64,000 bases of DNA from Paracoccaceae bacterium (GCA_026989355.1 JALSJM010000001.1:163238-227237); one strand, 5' to 3'. Counted from the stretch's first letter, positions 50,631 to 61,076 are shown. Notes: a model not told the origin generated them from the letters alone. Numbers and translations are program-made.

Positions 50631-51898
50631 ACGCCGGGGGCGGCGATCTGCAATCCCGGGCAACCGGGCTGCTGGAGGGGCTGGGGCTTTCGTGCCTTGG
50701 CCTTGCCGTGTCGGGGGGGGGCGATTCGATGGCAATGCTGCACCTTCTGGCACCCTGGGCCAGAACCCGGGGGGTTGCGCTTTCCGTGGCAACGGTTGAC
50801 CACGGCCTGCGCGCCGAAGCGGCCGGCGAAGCCCGACTGGTGGCCGCTGCCTGTGCCCGCCTTGGCCTGCCCCATGAAACATTGCGCTGGCAGGGCTGGA
50901 GCGGACAGGGCAATCTTCAGGATCAGGCCCGCCGCGCCCGCCGCCGGTTGCTTGGCGAATGGGCACGCACCAGAGGGATCGGGGCGGTCGCCCTTGCCCA
51001 CACCCGCGACGATCAGGCCGAAACCTTCCTGATGCGACTGGCCCGGGGATCAGGGGTTGACGGGCTTGCGGCGATGCGTCCGACAAGCCGGGGCGAAGGG
51101 ATCGTCTGGCTGCGGCCGTTGCTTGAAATCGGGCGTGGCGAATTGCGCGCCCTGCTGCGCGCGCAGGGTATCCCCTGGGCCGAGGATCCCTCGAACCGGG
51201 ATCTGCGGTTTGACCGCATCAAGGCCCGCCGGATGCTTGACACCCTAGCCCCTCTTGGCCTTTCCCGCGAGGGGCTGGCGGCAACGGCCGGGCGCATGCG
51301 GATGGCATGTGCGGCGCTGGCTGATCTTGCGCTGCGGGCGGCACGGAAGGCGGCGCGCGTAGAGGCGGGCGATGTGCTGCTGGATCTGTCTGCCCTTGCA
51401 GCCTTTCCCGAGGAAACCCGCCTGCGCCTGTTTGCGCACAGCATCTGCTGGGTGGCCGGAGCCGGGTACCGCCCCCGCCTTGCGGCGCTTGGGGCGGCTC
51501 TCGAAGATGTGATGAGCGGGCGCCGGCGCAGTCTGCATGGCACCCTGATCTGCGCCGCAGACGGGCAGATCCGCATCACCCGCGAATACAGGGCGGTGGC
51601 CGGTCTGCGCTGTCCGGTCGGTGCCCTGTGGGACAACCGTTGGCGGCTGATCCCTGCCGAGGGCGGAAAGACGTCTGGAAACAGGGGGCTGGAGGTGGCG
51701 GCTCTGGGCGCCGAAGGGCTGGCTCGTTGCCCCGATTGGCGTCACGCGGGCCTGCCGCGCGCCTCGCTTCTGGCCTCGCCCGCCGTATGGCGGGGCGACG
51801 AACTGATCGCCGCGCCGCTGGCCGAAAGGGAAAGCGCATGGCACGCCAAACCGGCCGGCGGATCAGATCATTATTATTCAACCATTTTATCGCATTGA
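50627..51898 (+). CDS. tilS: tRNA(Ile)-lysidine synthase
   Basis: Makes lysidine at position 34 of tRNA-Ile(CAU), changing its decoding from AUG to AUA; 423 aa. The PP-loop ATP motif is AVSGGGDSMAMLHLL, followed by TVDHGLRAEAAGEA and ALAHTRDDQAETFLMRLARG. The start codon appears to be TTG overlapping the cpoB stop (TTGA); no ATG or GTG lies before the P-loop in this frame. The C-terminal domain is diverged. Confidence 0.9.
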   Translation: MNAGGGDLQSRATGLLEGLGLSCLGLAVSGGGDSMAMLHLLAPWARTRGVALSVATVDHGLRAEAAGEARLVAAACARLGLPHETLRWQGWSGQGNLQDQARRARRRLLGEWARTRGIGAVALAHTRDDQAETFLMRLARGSGVDGLAAMRPTSRGEGIVWLRPLLEIGRGELRALLRAQGIPWAEDPSNRDLRFDRIKARRMLDTLAPLGLSREGLAATAGRMRMACAALADLALRAARKAARVEAGDVLLDLSALAAFPEETRLRLFAHSICWVAGAGYRPRLAALGAALEDVMSGRRRSLHGTLICAADGQIRITREYRAVAGLRCPVGALWDNRWRLIPAEGGKTSGNRGLEVAALGAEGLARCPDWRHAGLPRASLLASPAVWRGDELIAAPLAERESAWHAKPAGGSDHYYSTILSH

Positions 51899-51976
51899 AG
51901 ATATCCTATTTATCCCTATTTTAGGCAGGGTGGCGGAGCGACAGACCAGACCGCCCCGAATTCGAGGAGAGCACTT

Positions 51977-53908
51977 TTGGGCAACGCGCGAAATTTCGCC
52001 TTCTGGGCGGTCCTGTTCGTTCTGATCCTGGCCCTGTTCAGCCTGTTCAGCGGCGGGCCCTCGTCATTGTCGTCCCGGCCGGTCAGCTATTCCGATTTCG
52101 TGAAGGCTGTCGAAGAAGGCAACGTGGCCAGTGTCACGCTTGATGGCGAGCGGGTCATCTACCGTGGCCGGGATGGTCAGAACTATGTGACGATTCGCCC
52201 TTCCGACGCGGAAGTGACCAACCTGCTGATCGAAAAGGGCGTGCGGATCGAGGCTACCCCGCAGGAGGAATCGGGCCTTTATTCGCTGATCTCGCTGTTG
52301 CTGCCGGTAGGGCTGATCATCGCCTTCTGGTTCTTCATGATGAACCGCATGCAGGGTGGTGGCCGCGGCGGCGCCATGGGCTTCGGAAAATCCAAGGCCA
52401 AGCTGCTGACCGAAAAACACGGCCGGGTCACCTTCGATGATGTGGCCGGTATCGACGAAGCCAAGGAAGAGCTGGAAGAGATCGTCGAATTCCTGCGCAA
52501 CCCGCAGAAGTTTTCGCGTCTGGGCGGGAAGATTCCCAAGGGGGCGCTGCTGGTCGGTCCGCCCGGCACGGGCAAGACACTTCTTGCCCGCGCCATCGCC
52601 GGCGAGGCAGGCGTGCCCTTTTTCACGATTTCGGGTTCGGACTTCGTTGAAATGTTCGTGGGGGTCGGTGCCAGCCGGGTGCGTGACATGTTCGAACAGG
52701 CCAAGAAGAACGCCCCCTGCATCGTGTTCATCGACGAGATCGACGCCGTGGGGCGTTCGCGCGGCGCCGGCTATGGCGGCGGCAATGATGAGCGCGAACA
52801 GACGCTGAACCAACTGCTGGTCGAAATGGACGGTTTCGAGGCGAACGAGGGTATCATCATCCTTGCCGCCACCAACCGCCCCGACGTGCTTGATCCGGCG
52901 CTTCTGCGCCCCGGCCGCTTCGATCGGCAGGTTCAGGTGCCCAATCCCGACATCAAGGGCCGCGAGAAGATCCTGCAGGTGCATGCCCGCAAGGTGCCGT
53001 TGGGGCCCGATGTCGATCTGCGCATCATCGCCCGCGGCACGCCCGGTTTTTCCGGTGCGGATCTGGCCAACCTGGTGAACGAGGCCGCGCTGACGGCGGC
53101 CCGTGTGGGGCGGCGTTTCGTCACCATGGAAGATTTCGAGATGGCGAAAGACAAGGTGATGATGGGGCCCGAGCGGCGTTCGATGGTGATGAGCGAGGAC
53201 GAGAAGAAGCTTACCGCCTATCACGAAGCCGGGCATGCGATCGTGGGCATGAACGTGCCGCAGCACGATCCGATCCACAAGGCCACGATCATTCCCAGAG
53301 GACGTGCCCTTGGCCTGGTGATGAGTCTGCCCGAGCGTGATCATCTCAGCATTACCGCCACCAAGATGAAATCGATGATTGCCATGGCCATGGGCGGCAA
53401 GGTGGCCGAAGAACTGATCTTCGGCCCCGAGAACGTGACTTCGGGGGCTGCCTCCGACATCAAGCAGGTAACGCGCATTGCCCGCGCGATGGTGACGCAA
53501 TATGGCATGTCGGAGAAACTTGGCAACATCGACTATGCAAACGAAACGCAAAGCTTTCTTGGCACTTTCTCTCAGGGCAGCCAGATTTCGCCTGAAACCC
53601 AGGAACTGATCGATGAGGAAGTGCGCCGCATTGTCGATGAGGGTTATGAAACCGCGCGCCGGATCCTGACCGAAAAGGCAGAAGAGCACAAACGTCTGGC
53701 CGAAGGTCTGCTGGAATACGAAACCCTCACCGGCGACGAGATCAAGAAGGTGATCAGGGGCGAACCGCTCAACCGTGGCGAGGACGACGACGACAAGAGC
53801 GATGAAGGAGATGCCGTTTCGGTGACCTCTGTGCCCAAGACCCGGAAGCAGCCTCGGCGCCGGCCTGGCGAAGACGGGATCGAACCCGAGCCCGAACCTT
53901 CGGCCTGA
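51977..53908 (+). CDS. ftsH: ATP-dependent zinc metalloprotease FtsH
   Basis: Membrane-bound AAA+ protease for quality control; 643 aa. Two TM segments flank a periplasmic part ([37 protein letters not shown]). AAA motifs: [31 protein letters not shown] region [20 protein letters not shown]. Protease site HEAGH in [11 protein letters not shown]. Start is TTG with GAGGAG upstream, giving the N-terminus [10 protein letters not shown], usual for this group. The C-terminus is acidic and disordered. Confidence 0.96.
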   Translation: MGNARNFAFWAVLFVLILALFSLFSGGPSSLSSRPVSYSDFVKAVEEGNVASVTLDGERVIYRGRDGQNYVTIRPSDAEVTNLLIEKGVRIEATPQEESGLYSLISLLLPVGLIIAFWFFMMNRMQGGGRGGAMGFGKSKAKLLTEKHGRVTFDDVAGIDEAKEELEEIVEFLRNPQKFSRLGGKIPKGALLVGPPGTGKTLLARAIAGEAGVPFFTISGSDFVEMFVGVGASRVRDMFEQAKKNAPCIVFIDEIDAVGRSRGAGYGGGNDEREQTLNQLLVEMDGFEANEGIIILAATNRPDVLDPALLRPGRFDRQVQVPNPDIKGREKILQVHARKVPLGPDVDLRIIARGTPGFSGADLANLVNEAALTAARVGRRFVTMEDFEMAKDKVMMGPERRSMVMSEDEKKLTAYHEAGHAIVGMNVPQHDPIHKATIIPRGRALGLVMSLPERDHLSITATKMKSMIAMAMGGKVAEELIFGPENVTSGAASDIKQVTRIARAMVTQYGMSEKLGNIDYANETQSFLGTFSQGSQISPETQELIDEEVRRIVDEGYETARRILTEKAEEHKRLAEGLLEYETLTGDEIKKVIRGEPLNRGEDDDDKSDEGDAVSVTSVPKTRKQPRRRPGEDGIEPEPEPSA

Positions 53909-54366
53909 CCGGCCTTGCGTGCCTTGGTCCCGTGCTGCTCGGCGCAAATGTCGTTATGCGTGACATCCCGGGTTTCAGCTATCTGCCGCCTTCCTTGCGC
54001 CTCCAGGGCAACAATGGTGTGCCCTCGGTGGCTGATATGCAGAATCATCCCTGTCATCCGCCGGTCTGCCTGATCGAGGTCTGTCATTCGGGCCGTGGGC
54101 AGAGGTTTTGCAAAGTGGCCAGAGGCTTGCGTGCTGTTACAGCCTGGTTCGAGCGGGAAGGAAAATTGCGAACAGGGGAAACCTTGCGCATTTTCGTTTC
54201 AACGCACCCTCCCTGGGGCGCTGGCTTCTGAAAACCGCCGCCTCCGGTTGGCGCTTTTTATCCTGCGATGTCGCAATCATCGTTCACGGTCATCCGTCAT
54301 GTGATTAGAGATGATGGCGGCAGGGATTGCACCCGGTGTGCCGGCAGTTTGGGAGGATCAGGACAG
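53909..54366 (+). other. Long leader/intergenic region before fhs
   Basis: 458 bp without a convincing gene; short frames here have no recognisable features. It carries an imperfect hairpin CGCC/GGCG followed by CTTTTT near 54238-54262, perhaps a weak terminator for ftsH, and an AT-richer stretch around 54160-54210 that could hold the fhs promoter. I recognise no known riboswitch fold. Confidence 0.4.
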
Positions 54367-56043
54367 ATGCATTTCAAGACCGACATAGAGATTGCCCGGG
54401 AAGCGCAGAAGAAACCCATTCGGGAAATCGGCGCGCGGCTCGGTATCGGTCCCGACGATCTGGTGCCCTATGGCCATGACAAGGCCAAGGTGAGCCAGGA
54501 TTTCATCCGCGGTCTCGGAGCGCGTGGTGATGGCCGTCTGATCCTTGTAACGGCGATCAATCCCACCCCCGCTGGCGAGGGCAAGACAACCACTACCGTG
54601 GGGCTGGCCGACGGTCTGAACCGCATCGGAAAGAAGGCCTCCATCTGCATCCGCGAAGCCAGCCTGGGCCCGTGTTTCGGCATGAAGGGCGGAGCGGCCG
54701 GAGGCGGGCGCGCCCAGGTGGTGCCGATGGAGGACATGAACCTTCATTTCACCGGTGATTTCCACGCCATCACCAGCGCCCACAACCTGCTGGCGGCAAT
54801 GATCGACAATCATGTCTACTGGGGGAACGCTCTGGGAATTGATGTGCGGCGCGTCACCTGGAAGCGGGTGGTTGACATGAACGATCGTGCCCTGCGCGAT
54901 ATCGTGGCGTCTCTCGGCGGGGTGGCCAACGGCTTTCCCCGCCAGACAGGTTTCGACATCACCGTGGCCAGCGAGGTGATGGCGATTCTCTGCCTCGCCC
55001 GGGATCTCGACGATTTGCAAGAGCGCCTCGGGCGTATCATCGTCGCCTATCGCCGTGACCGCAGCCCGATCACCTGCCGCGACCTCAAGGCCGACGGTGC
55101 CATGACGGTGCTGCTGAAAGATGCGATGCAGCCCAATCTGGTGCAGACGCTGGAAAACAACCCGGCCTTCGTGCATGGTGGCCCGTTTGCGAATATTGCG
55201 CATGGCTGCAACAGCGTGATCGCCACGCGCACGGCGCTGAAGCTTTCCGATTACGTGGTGACGGAAGCCGGTTTCGGCGCCGATCTGGGCGCCGAGAAAT
55301 TCATGAACATCAAGTGTCGCATGGCGGGTCTTGTTCCCGATTGCGTGGTGCTTGTGGCCACGGTGCGCGCCCTGAAGATGAACGGCGGCATCGGACAGGC
55401 CGACCTGGAGGCCGAGAACGTGGAGGCAGTGCGGAAGGGCTGCGCCAATCTTGGCCGGCATATCGAGAACCTGCAGCTGTTCGGGGTGCCGGTCGTGGTG
55501 GCGATCAACCATTTCATGGCCGATACCGGGGCCGAGGTGCAGGCCGTCATGGATTTCGCCCGCGAAAAGGGCACCGAGGCGATCGTGAGCCGCCATTGGG
55601 AACTGGGGGGAGAGGGCGCAGAGGATCTTGCGCGCCGGGTTGCCGAAATTGCCGACAGCGGTGCCAACGATTTCGCCCCGCTTTATCCCGATGACATGCC
55701 GCTGATGGAGAAGATCGGGATCATCGCCCGGCGCATCTATCGCGCCGGCAGCGTGAGCGCCGACAGGCAGATCCGCGATCAGCTGCATGTCTGGGAAGAG
55801 GCAGGGTTCGGACATCTGCCCGTCTGCATGGCCAAGACGCAATACAGCTTTTCCGCCGATCCCTCCCTGCGCGGTGCACCCGAGGGTTTCGATCTGCCGA
55901 TTCGCGAGGTGCGCCTTTCGGCCGGTGCCGGTTTCGTGGTGGCGATCTGCGGCAAGATCATGACAATGCCGGGTCTGCCGCGCAAGCCCGCGGCCGAGCA
56001 GATTCGCCTGAATGAAAGGGGGCAGATCGAGGGGCTGTTCTGA
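54367..56043 (+). CDS. fhs: Formate--tetrahydrofolate ligase
   Basis: ATP-dependent formation of 10-formyl-THF from formate; 558 aa. The P-loop is [38 protein letters not shown] and [19 protein letters not shown] are family signatures. ATG 54367 ([14 protein letters not shown]) is selected, with GGGAGGATCAGGA ahead. Together with folD downstream it interconverts formate, 10-formyl- and 5,10-methylene-THF; the demethylating GcvT-type enzyme at 16-19 kb would feed the same pool. Confidence 0.97.
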   Translation: MHFKTDIEIAREAQKKPIREIGARLGIGPDDLVPYGHDKAKVSQDFIRGLGARGDGRLILVTAINPTPAGEGKTTTTVGLADGLNRIGKKASICIREASLGPCFGMKGGAAGGGRAQVVPMEDMNLHFTGDFHAITSAHNLLAAMIDNHVYWGNALGIDVRRVTWKRVVDMNDRALRDIVASLGGVANGFPRQTGFDITVASEVMAILCLARDLDDLQERLGRIIVAYRRDRSPITCRDLKADGAMTVLLKDAMQPNLVQTLENNPAFVHGGPFANIAHGCNSVIATRTALKLSDYVVTEAGFGADLGAEKFMNIKCRMAGLVPDCVVLVATVRALKMNGGIGQADLEAENVEAVRKGCANLGRHIENLQLFGVPVVVAINHFMADTGAEVQAVMDFAREKGTEAIVSRHWELGGEGAEDLARRVAEIADSGANDFAPLYPDDMPLMEKIGIIARRIYRAGSVSADRQIRDQLHVWEEAGFGHLPVCMAKTQYSFSADPSLRGAPEGFDLPIREVRLSAGAGFVVAICGKIMTMPGLPRKPAAEQIRLNERGQIEGLF

Positions 56044-56124
56044 GCTTCGCAGCAACAGGTGCGGGGCAGGCTGCCAGTGCCATACGGCCCCGGGCTGCGG
56101 CGCAACCGAGGAAGGAAACGACGA

Positions 56125-57027
56125 ATGAGCGCAAAAATCATCGACGGCAAGGCCTTTGCGGCCCGGATCCGCGGCCGGGTGACCGAACATGTGGCGAATC
56201 TGAAGGCCGGGCATGGCATTACCCCCGGGCTTGCGGTGGTATTGGTGGGGGAAGATCCGGCCAGTCAGGTCTATGTGCGTTCGAAGGGCCGGCACACGGT
56301 GGAAGCGGGCATGAATTCCTACGAGCACAGGCTGCCGGCCGACACGTCCGAGGCCGAGCTTCTGGCGCTGCTCGATCGCCTCAATGCGGATCCCGCGGTG
56401 CATGGCATTCTGGTGCAGCTGCCGCTGCCCGACCACATGAACGAGTCATCCGTGATCAACGCGATCAGGCCTGAAAAGGATGTGGACGGTTTCCACATCC
56501 TCAATGTCGGCCGGCTGGCCACCGGGCAGAAGGCCATGGTGCCCTGCACGCCGCTTGGCTGTCTGATGATGCTGCGCGATCTGCACGGCGAACTTTCCGG
56601 GCGCGAGGCGGTGGTCATCGGGCGCTCCAACATTGTCGGCAAGCCGATGGCGCAGCTTCTGCTGGGCGACAGCTGCACGGTGACCATTGCCCATTCGCGC
56701 ACCCGCGATCTGCCGGCCGTGGTGAGGCGGGCCGATATCGTGGTGGCGGCAGTGGGGCGGCCGCAGATGGTGCGGGGAGAGTGGATCAGGCCCGGCGCCA
56801 CCGTGATCGATGTGGGTATCAACCGCATTCCGGCCCCCGAAAGGGGCTCGGGCAAGACGCGCCTTGTGGGGGATGTCGATTTTGAAGGTGTTGCCGGAGT
56901 GGCCGGTGCCATCACACCAGTGCCCGGCGGTGTGGGGCCGATGACGATTGCCTGCCTTCTGGCCAACACGCTGACAGCCTGCTGCCGCATCCACGGGTTG
57001 GCCGAACCCGAGGGGCTGACCGTCTGA
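56125..57027 (+). CDS. folD: Methylenetetrahydrofolate dehydrogenase/cyclohydrolase
   Basis: NADP-dependent bifunctional enzyme of the folate one-carbon pathway; 300 aa. Visible motifs: the catalytic Tyr/Lys region [18 protein letters not shown] (Lys in VRSK), [35 protein letters not shown] (NADP loop) and the C-terminal [22 protein letters not shown] 56125 follows GAGGAAGGAAACG. It is 81 bp after fhs. Confidence 0.97.
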   Translation: MSAKIIDGKAFAARIRGRVTEHVANLKAGHGITPGLAVVLVGEDPASQVYVRSKGRHTVEAGMNSYEHRLPADTSEAELLALLDRLNADPAVHGILVQLPLPDHMNESSVINAIRPEKDVDGFHILNVGRLATGQKAMVPCTPLGCLMMLRDLHGELSGREAVVIGRSNIVGKPMAQLLLGDSCTVTIAHSRTRDLPAVVRRADIVVAAVGRPQMVRGEWIRPGATVIDVGINRIPAPERGSGKTRLVGDVDFEGVAGVAGAITPVPGGVGPMTIACLLANTLTACCRIHGLAEPEGLTV

Positions 57028-57265
57028 TCCGCATGCGGGCCCGGCTGATAGGCCCGGTGATCTCAGCCAGACATACCTGCCAGCGTCCTTGCCGGTGCCG
57101 TCCGGAGATGGGAAATCCCTTTCCCGACGTTTGCCGCGGGCCGTTTTCAGGCGTGGCGCTTCTGCAGGGGCGGTCATTTTCCTTGATTTTCTTTCTGAGT
57201 CGGCCCATTTACGGCTTGGCGGCGCTTCGGGGCCGCATATGTGCAACAGACAGACAGGAGTGACC

Positions 57266-57484
57266 ATGGCCAAGGAAGAACTGCTCGAATTTCCCGGTGT
57301 CGTGAAGGAACTCCTGCCGAATGCGACATTTCGGGTCGAGCTTGAGAACGGCCATGAAATCATTGCTCATACGGCAGGAAAGATGCGCAAGAACAGGATC
57401 CGGGTGCTTGCAGGAGACCGTGTGCAGGTGGAAATGACGCCCTATGACCTGACCAAGGGCCGCATCAACTATCGCTTCAAGTAA
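57266..57484 (+). CDS. infA: Translation initiation factor IF-1
   Basis: 72-aa OB-fold protein that blocks the ribosomal A site during initiation; exact normal length. [40 protein letters not shown] and the ending [10 protein letters not shown] are almost invariant. ATG 57266 has CAGGAG ahead. A 238-bp region before it may hold the promoter. It is 7 bp upstream of maf. Confidence 0.97.
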   Translation: MAKEELLEFPGVVKELLPNATFRVELENGHEIIAHTAGKMRKNRIRVLAGDRVQVEMTPYDLTKGRINYRFK

Positions 57485-57491
57485 CCCCGGC

Positions 57492-58085
57492 ATGAGGTTC
57501 GTTCTGGGTTCGGCAAGTCCGCGTCGTGTCGAACTGCTGGCCCAGATCGGCGTGGTGCCCGATGCGGTGCGCCCGGCCGACATTGATGAGACCCCCCGAA
57601 AGGGAGAGTTGCCCCGCCCCTGTTGCCGGCGTCTGGCCCGTGAAAAGGCCTTGGCCATCCCCCTGGCCGATGATGAAATCCTGCTGGCTGCCGATACCAT
57701 CGTGGCACTGGGGCGGCGGATTCTGGGCAAGCCGCGCAACCGGGATGAGGCCGGGGAATTCCTGCGCCGGATGTCGGGGCGGCGACACCGCGTTGTCACG
57801 GCTGTCGTGGTGCGCCGCGGTGATCGCCTGTGGGAACGCGAAAGTGTCACGATCCTGAAGATGAAGCGTCTGGAGCCGGCCGAGATCGAAGCCTATCTCG
57901 ACAGTGACGAATGGCAGGGCAAGGCGGGCGGCTATGGCATTCAGGGGCTTGCAGGGCAGTTCATTCCCTGGATCGAGGGCAGCTATACCGGCGTTGTCGG
58001 CCTGCCGCTGGCCGAAACGGCGGGGCTTCTGCGGGCCGCCGGCTGGCCGGTTCTGGGCGTGGGGATGAAGAGGGCGGGTGCGTGA
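57492..58085 (+). CDS. maf: Maf family nucleotide pyrophosphatase
   Basis: House-cleaning hydrolase of non-canonical NTPs (YhdE/YceF group); 197 aa. The N-terminal [36 protein letters not shown] and [20 protein letters not shown] segments carry the binding Arg, the catalytic Asp and the Lys/Gln sites. It overlaps the RNase gene by 4 nt. Confidence 0.94.
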   Translation: MRFVLGSASPRRVELLAQIGVVPDAVRPADIDETPRKGELPRPCCRRLAREKALAIPLADDEILLAADTIVALGRRILGKPRNRDEAGEFLRRMSGRRHRVVTAVVVRRGDRLWERESVTILKMKRLEPAEIEAYLDSDEWQGKAGGYGIQGLAGQFIPWIEGSYTGVVGLPLAETAGLLRAAGWPVLGVGMKRAGA

Positions 58086-59116
58086 AGGGCCGGGTGATTG
58101 CCCTTGATCATATCGGCGGTCGGGAAGCGGCTGCGCTGATGGAAGATGGCCGGCTGGCCGATTTCCTGATCGCCGGCGGCGATGCGCCGCGGCCCGGCAC
58201 CATTTTCCGCGCGCTGACGGATCGTCCGCTCAAGGGGCAGGGCGGCATGATGATGCGCCTGCCCGGTGGGGCAACCGGCTTTCTGCGCAAGGCACGGGGG
58301 CTGGCTCCGGGGCGGGCGATGCTGGTGCAGGTCACCGGTTATGGCGAGCCGGGCAAGGCAGTGCCGCTTGCCGATCGGGTGTTGTTCAAGAGCCGCCATG
58401 CCATCGTTACCCCTCGGGCGCCGGGAATCAACATTTCACGCGCAATCCGCAATGCGGATCTGCGTGATGCGTTGCTGGAAATCGCACATGCGGCGATGGA
58501 GGGCAGCGATTTCGGCCTGATCCTGCGTTCGGCAGCGGCCGACGCCGACGAAAAAGGGATCATTGCCGATATTGCCGCCATGCGCCGGCTGGCCGAGCAG
58601 GTGATGGGGGATGACAGCGCGTTGGGGCCGGAACTTCTGTTCGAGGGGCCGGGCCCCCACGAACTGGCCTGGCGCGATTGGCCCGCGCCTGACGTTCTGG
58701 CCGACACGTCAGGTGCTTTTGCCGATCATGGCGTGGCCGAGGCGCTTGATGCCTTTCTGAATGGTCCTCTGCAGCTTGGTAGCGGGGCTTCGATGTGGAT
58801 CGAGCCAACGCGGGCTCTGGTGGCGGTGGATGTGAATACCGGCGCCGATACCTCTCCTGCTGCCGGGCTCAAGGCCAACCTTGCCGCTGCCCGGGCCCTG
58901 CCGCGTGCATTGCGCATCCTTGGTCTGGGCGGTCAGATCACGGTGGATTTCGCGCCGTTGCCGCAGAAAGACCGTCGTCTTCTGGAAACCACCCTGCGCG
59001 CGGCCTTTCGATCCGATGCGGTTGAAACCGCTCTTGTGGGCTGGACACCGCTCGGCCATTATGAGCTGCAACGCAAGCGCGAACGTCAGCCCATCCTGGA
59101 GCTTCTGCCGAAATGA
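58082..59116 (+). CDS. rng: Short RNase E/G family ribonuclease
   Basis: 344-aa homologue of the RNase E/G catalytic core, much shorter than E. coli RNase G (about 490). Metal-binding Asp residues are kept: D250 in [16 protein letters not shown] and D289 in [11 protein letters not shown]. The CPxC zinc-link used for tetramerisation is absent, and the N-terminal S1-like part is reduced. Start is GTG overlapping the maf stop. It probably processes rRNA or mRNA, but its oligomeric state should differ. Confidence 0.85.
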   Translation: MKGRVIALDHIGGREAAALMEDGRLADFLIAGGDAPRPGTIFRALTDRPLKGQGGMMMRLPGGATGFLRKARGLAPGRAMLVQVTGYGEPGKAVPLADRVLFKSRHAIVTPRAPGINISRAIRNADLRDALLEIAHAAMEGSDFGLILRSAAADADEKGIIADIAAMRRLAEQVMGDDSALGPELLFEGPGPHELAWRDWPAPDVLADTSGAFADHGVAEALDAFLNGPLQLGSGASMWIEPTRALVAVDVNTGADTSPAAGLKANLAAARALPRALRILGLGGQITVDFAPLPQKDRRLLETTLRAAFRSDAVETALVGWTPLGHYELQRKRERQPILELLPK

Positions 59117-59316
59117 CCTGCCCCATCTGCGCCGGGCAAACCGCCCGAAAATATCGCCCCTTCTGCTCGAAACACTGCGCCGATATCGATCTCGGGCGCT
59201 GGATGAGCGGAAGTTACGCGATTCCTGCCGACGAAGCACCGCCCGATGCACCTGCCGCCGAAAGGCATGGCGATCCGATGCGAAAAGGCGAGGGCACCCG
59301 GCGTCGCCCGAACTGA
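59113..59316 (+). CDS. yacG: DNA gyrase inhibitor YacG
   Basis: 67-aa zinc protein with the Cys4 knuckle CPICAGQTARKYRPFCSKHC, followed by ADIDLGRWMSGSYAIP, typical of YacG. In E. coli YacG binds GyrB and blocks DNA binding. The start overlaps the rng stop (ATGA). It is last in infA-maf-rng-yacG. Confidence 0.93.
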   Translation: MTCPICAGQTARKYRPFCSKHCADIDLGRWMSGSYAIPADEAPPDAPAAERHGDPMRKGEGTRRRPN

Positions 59317-59396
59317 TTTTTTCGCAATTCCCCTCTGGACAGCTGCGCGCCGCCCGAATAGAAAACCGCCACCCGAACGCCAAGGCGTTCGCCCGT

Positions 59397-59471
59397 GCCC
59401 GGGTAGCTCAGGGGTAGAGCAGTGGACTGAAAATCCTCGTGTCGGTGGTTCAAATCCGCCCCCGGGCACCA
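59397..59471 (+). tRNA. tRNA-Phe (GAA)
   Basis: 75 nt folding as a cloverleaf with encoded CCA. Acceptor GCCCGGG pairs with CCCGGGC; the D-stem is GCTC/GAGC; the anticodon loop CTGAAAA gives anticodon GAA; the T-arm GGTGG-TTCAAAT-CCGCC is intact. The anticodon stem has one T-T mismatch. It marks the boundary between the core genes to its left and the accessory region to its right. Confidence 0.97.
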
Positions 59472-59522
59472 TTCTTTTCCAGAAAATCGTTTATTATCAG
59501 CGTATTGATGGCAGCAGTGGAT

Positions 59523-59546
59523 TTTCTGTCCACCTTTCTGTCCACC
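59523..59546. repeat. Tandem 12-bp direct repeat
   Basis: TTTCTGTCCACC occurs twice without a gap (59523-59534, 59535-59546), 52 bp after the tRNA-Phe 3' end. Its place beside a tRNA that may serve as an attachment site makes it a candidate recombinase arm site or an integration scar. Confidence 0.7.
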
Positions 59547-59624
59547 CTTTGTGTTGGGATGCCCCAACGGAAACGGAGCTAGGAAGCGGTGTTTCCATGA
59601 AGCGTTTTGACCCAACAAACTGTT

Positions 59625-59647
59625 TTGGGGCGCCAAGGGCTCCCCAA
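59625..59647 (-). terminator. Stem-loop downstream of the 59666-60115 gene
   Basis: TTGGGG-C-GCC-AAG-GGC-T-CCCCAA: six plus three base pairs with one internal mismatch and a 3-nt loop. No strong T-run on either strand, so termination is possible but not certain. Confidence 0.4.
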
Positions 59648-59665
59648 TTTGGTTTGTAAGGGATA

Positions 59666-60115
59666 TTATACACCGGATTTGTTGTCTGCCTTGACAGCCA
59701 GATCAATCACATGATGCACCAGAAAAGCCTCGATCAACGAAAGTGCATATTCTCGGTCTATGGGCAGCATGTCAGCGGAAAGGTGATGTTTGTCAACGTA
59801 TTCCGCAGCATTCCAAAGCTGCCGCGTCCTCTTGGGGTTGTCAGGCTCGATCCGCCGGATAACTCGCTCAAATGTGGCCTCAGCGAGTTTAATTGCTTCT
59901 CTCCTGTAATCCTCATCAAATGGTAGGCTTTCGATCACGTGGCCGCTTGATGGTCTGGATTTTTGCCTTTCATATCCTCGAAGGAGCAGCCCCCAGCTTG
60001 GATACCCTTCATCCCGGGCAATCTGGTCCAGTGCCTGGCTGTGGGGTATGCCTTCTTTGCGGCCAAAAAGTTTGGCCTTTCGCTTCAGTTCATTGATAGG
60101 TGCAGATAGACCCAT
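59666..60115 (-). CDS. Hypothetical protein with Glyoxalase_8-like N-terminal motif
   Basis: 149 aa. Residues ~5-42 (INELKRKAKLFGRKEGIPHS then QALDQIARDEGYPSWGLLL) resemble the helical module with an SHSQALE..A...GY..W pattern found in glyoxalase-related proteins of mobile elements. The rest is helical with many charged residues and ends FLVHHVIDLAVKADNKSGV. ATG 60115 has AGGAGAATC upstream. Closest gene to the tRNA; it is not an integrase. Function unknown. Confidence 0.65.
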   Translation of the reverse strand: MGLSAPINELKRKAKLFGRKEGIPHSQALDQIARDEGYPSWGLLLRGYERQKSRPSSGHVIESLPFDEDYRREAIKLAEATFERVIRRIEPDNPKRTRQLWNAAEYVDKHHLSADMLPIDREYALSLIEAFLVHHVIDLAVKADNKSGV

Positions 60116-60437
60116 TGGAGATTCTCCTATTGCGAGCAAAAAACACAACCCCTCCTTATGTGTATGCTCGAACAGAAAACTCTCTGGTCCATACCCTGCA
60201 TGATGATACTTTCCCAACGGAGGGGGGAGGCTTGGGTGAAAGCCCAAGGGGAGCATAGGGTATGATACCTGCTACATCAAGAGTTTTGGCGGAAGCTCCC
60301 TTCAGGAAGGTGATCGGAGGAGCTAGATGTAAGAAGTTGCAGATATGCTTTCCCGCGTTGCAACCCGTTGCAAAAATTCGCTGCGGCAGGGGTTATGGCG
60401 GAAGTAAAAGACACAGAATAAGCCGGAAAAGGGGGTA
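60116..60437. other. Non-coding interval in the island
   Basis: 322 bp with no plausible gene. It contains the promoter region of the minus-strand gene starting at 60115 and one copy of the island palindrome at 60358-60373. Confidence 0.5.
60358..60373. promoter_or_regulatory. Island palindrome, copy 1 (putative operator)
   Basis: TTGCAACCCGTTGCAA: 7-bp arms TTGCAAC/GTTGCAA around CC. Identical to the copy at 61141-61156 and one mismatch from that at 62461-62476. It lies beyond the 3' end of the 60438-61076 gene and 243 bp before the start at 60115; what it controls is unclear. Confidence 0.6.
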
Positions 60438-61076
60438 TCAGCTCTGCCGGAGCGTCGGGAAGCCTTCGTAGAAGGCGGAGTGATCCCCGTCGTGGTTGTC
60501 CATCCCCGGCCTTGTCAGGATGCCCTTGGGCTTGATGTAGCTGGAAATCCGTCGCTCGGGGTTTTCGTGCCAGGTGATGTTGAACGCCGCCAGCTTCGGA
60601 AAGAAGAACAGCGACGAATAGGGCAAGTGGTCATGTATCCACCAGGCAAGGCTGCGCCAATCCTGCCCCTGCGCATGGCGGTCGGCAAACCAGGGGATCA
60701 CGATGCAGGCGGTGGCCCCCATGCAGCCCTGCGCATCGCGGCGGTCCCAGATGTGGCCGGCATAATTGGCCTCGTTCGAGGCGCAGCTATAGCCTTTCTT
60801 CCCGGCCTTCTGTTGTTCGTTGCAGAACCGGTTGAGCGCGCAGGAGCGGAAGGCCGAGCGGACGACCACCTTGCCGAAGGTGGCCTGCAAGGGCTCCAGC
60901 AGGTTTTCGCACAAGCCCCGCCCGGCGGCGATGGCAAGGTCAGGGTCGTCGGGGATGTTCGCGATGCCGTGAAGGGCGGCGACTTCGCTGTAGAGAAATT
61001 CGCGCATGAAGAAGGAGTGCGACAGGCGCACGCGCCCGAGATCATCCAGTGCGGTGACGGTGGCGGGTTTCTTCAT
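60438..61076 (-). CDS. Hypothetical protein, tentatively M15 peptidase-like fold
   Basis: 212 aa, no signal peptide. An N-terminal part (LSHSFFMREFLYSEVAALHG; GLCENLLEPLQATFGKVVVR) and RSAFRS around 73-78 resemble the start of M15/Hedgehog-type zinc D-Ala-D-Ala peptidases used by phage lysins. Possible metal ligands are H108 with D111 and H170 (TWH), but the usual SxHxxGxAxD spacing is not kept. Five or more cysteines (56, 79, 85, 98, 118, 124) are unusual. The putative operator at 61141-61156 lies 65 bp before the start. Function unproven. Confidence 0.6.
   Translation of the reverse strand: MKKPATVTALDDLGRVRLSHSFFMREFLYSEVAALHGIANIPDDPDLAIAAGRGLCENLLEPLQATFGKVVVRSAFRSCALNRFCNEQQKAGKKGYSCASNEANYAGHIWDRRDAQGCMGATACIVIPWFADRHAQGQDWRSLAWWIHDHLPYSSLFFFPKLAAFNITWHENPERRISSYIKPKGILTRPGMDNHDGDHSAFYEGFPTLRQS

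Noticed and set aside
53932..54231. Short plus-strand frame between ftsH and fhs
   Set aside because: No ribosome binding site, no recognisable fold and no signal; treated as non-coding.
59497..59706. Small minus-strand frame over the tandem repeat next to the tRNA
   Set aside because: Its reading comes from the 12-bp repeat and a hairpin, has no ribosome binding site and overlaps the end of the neighbouring gene.
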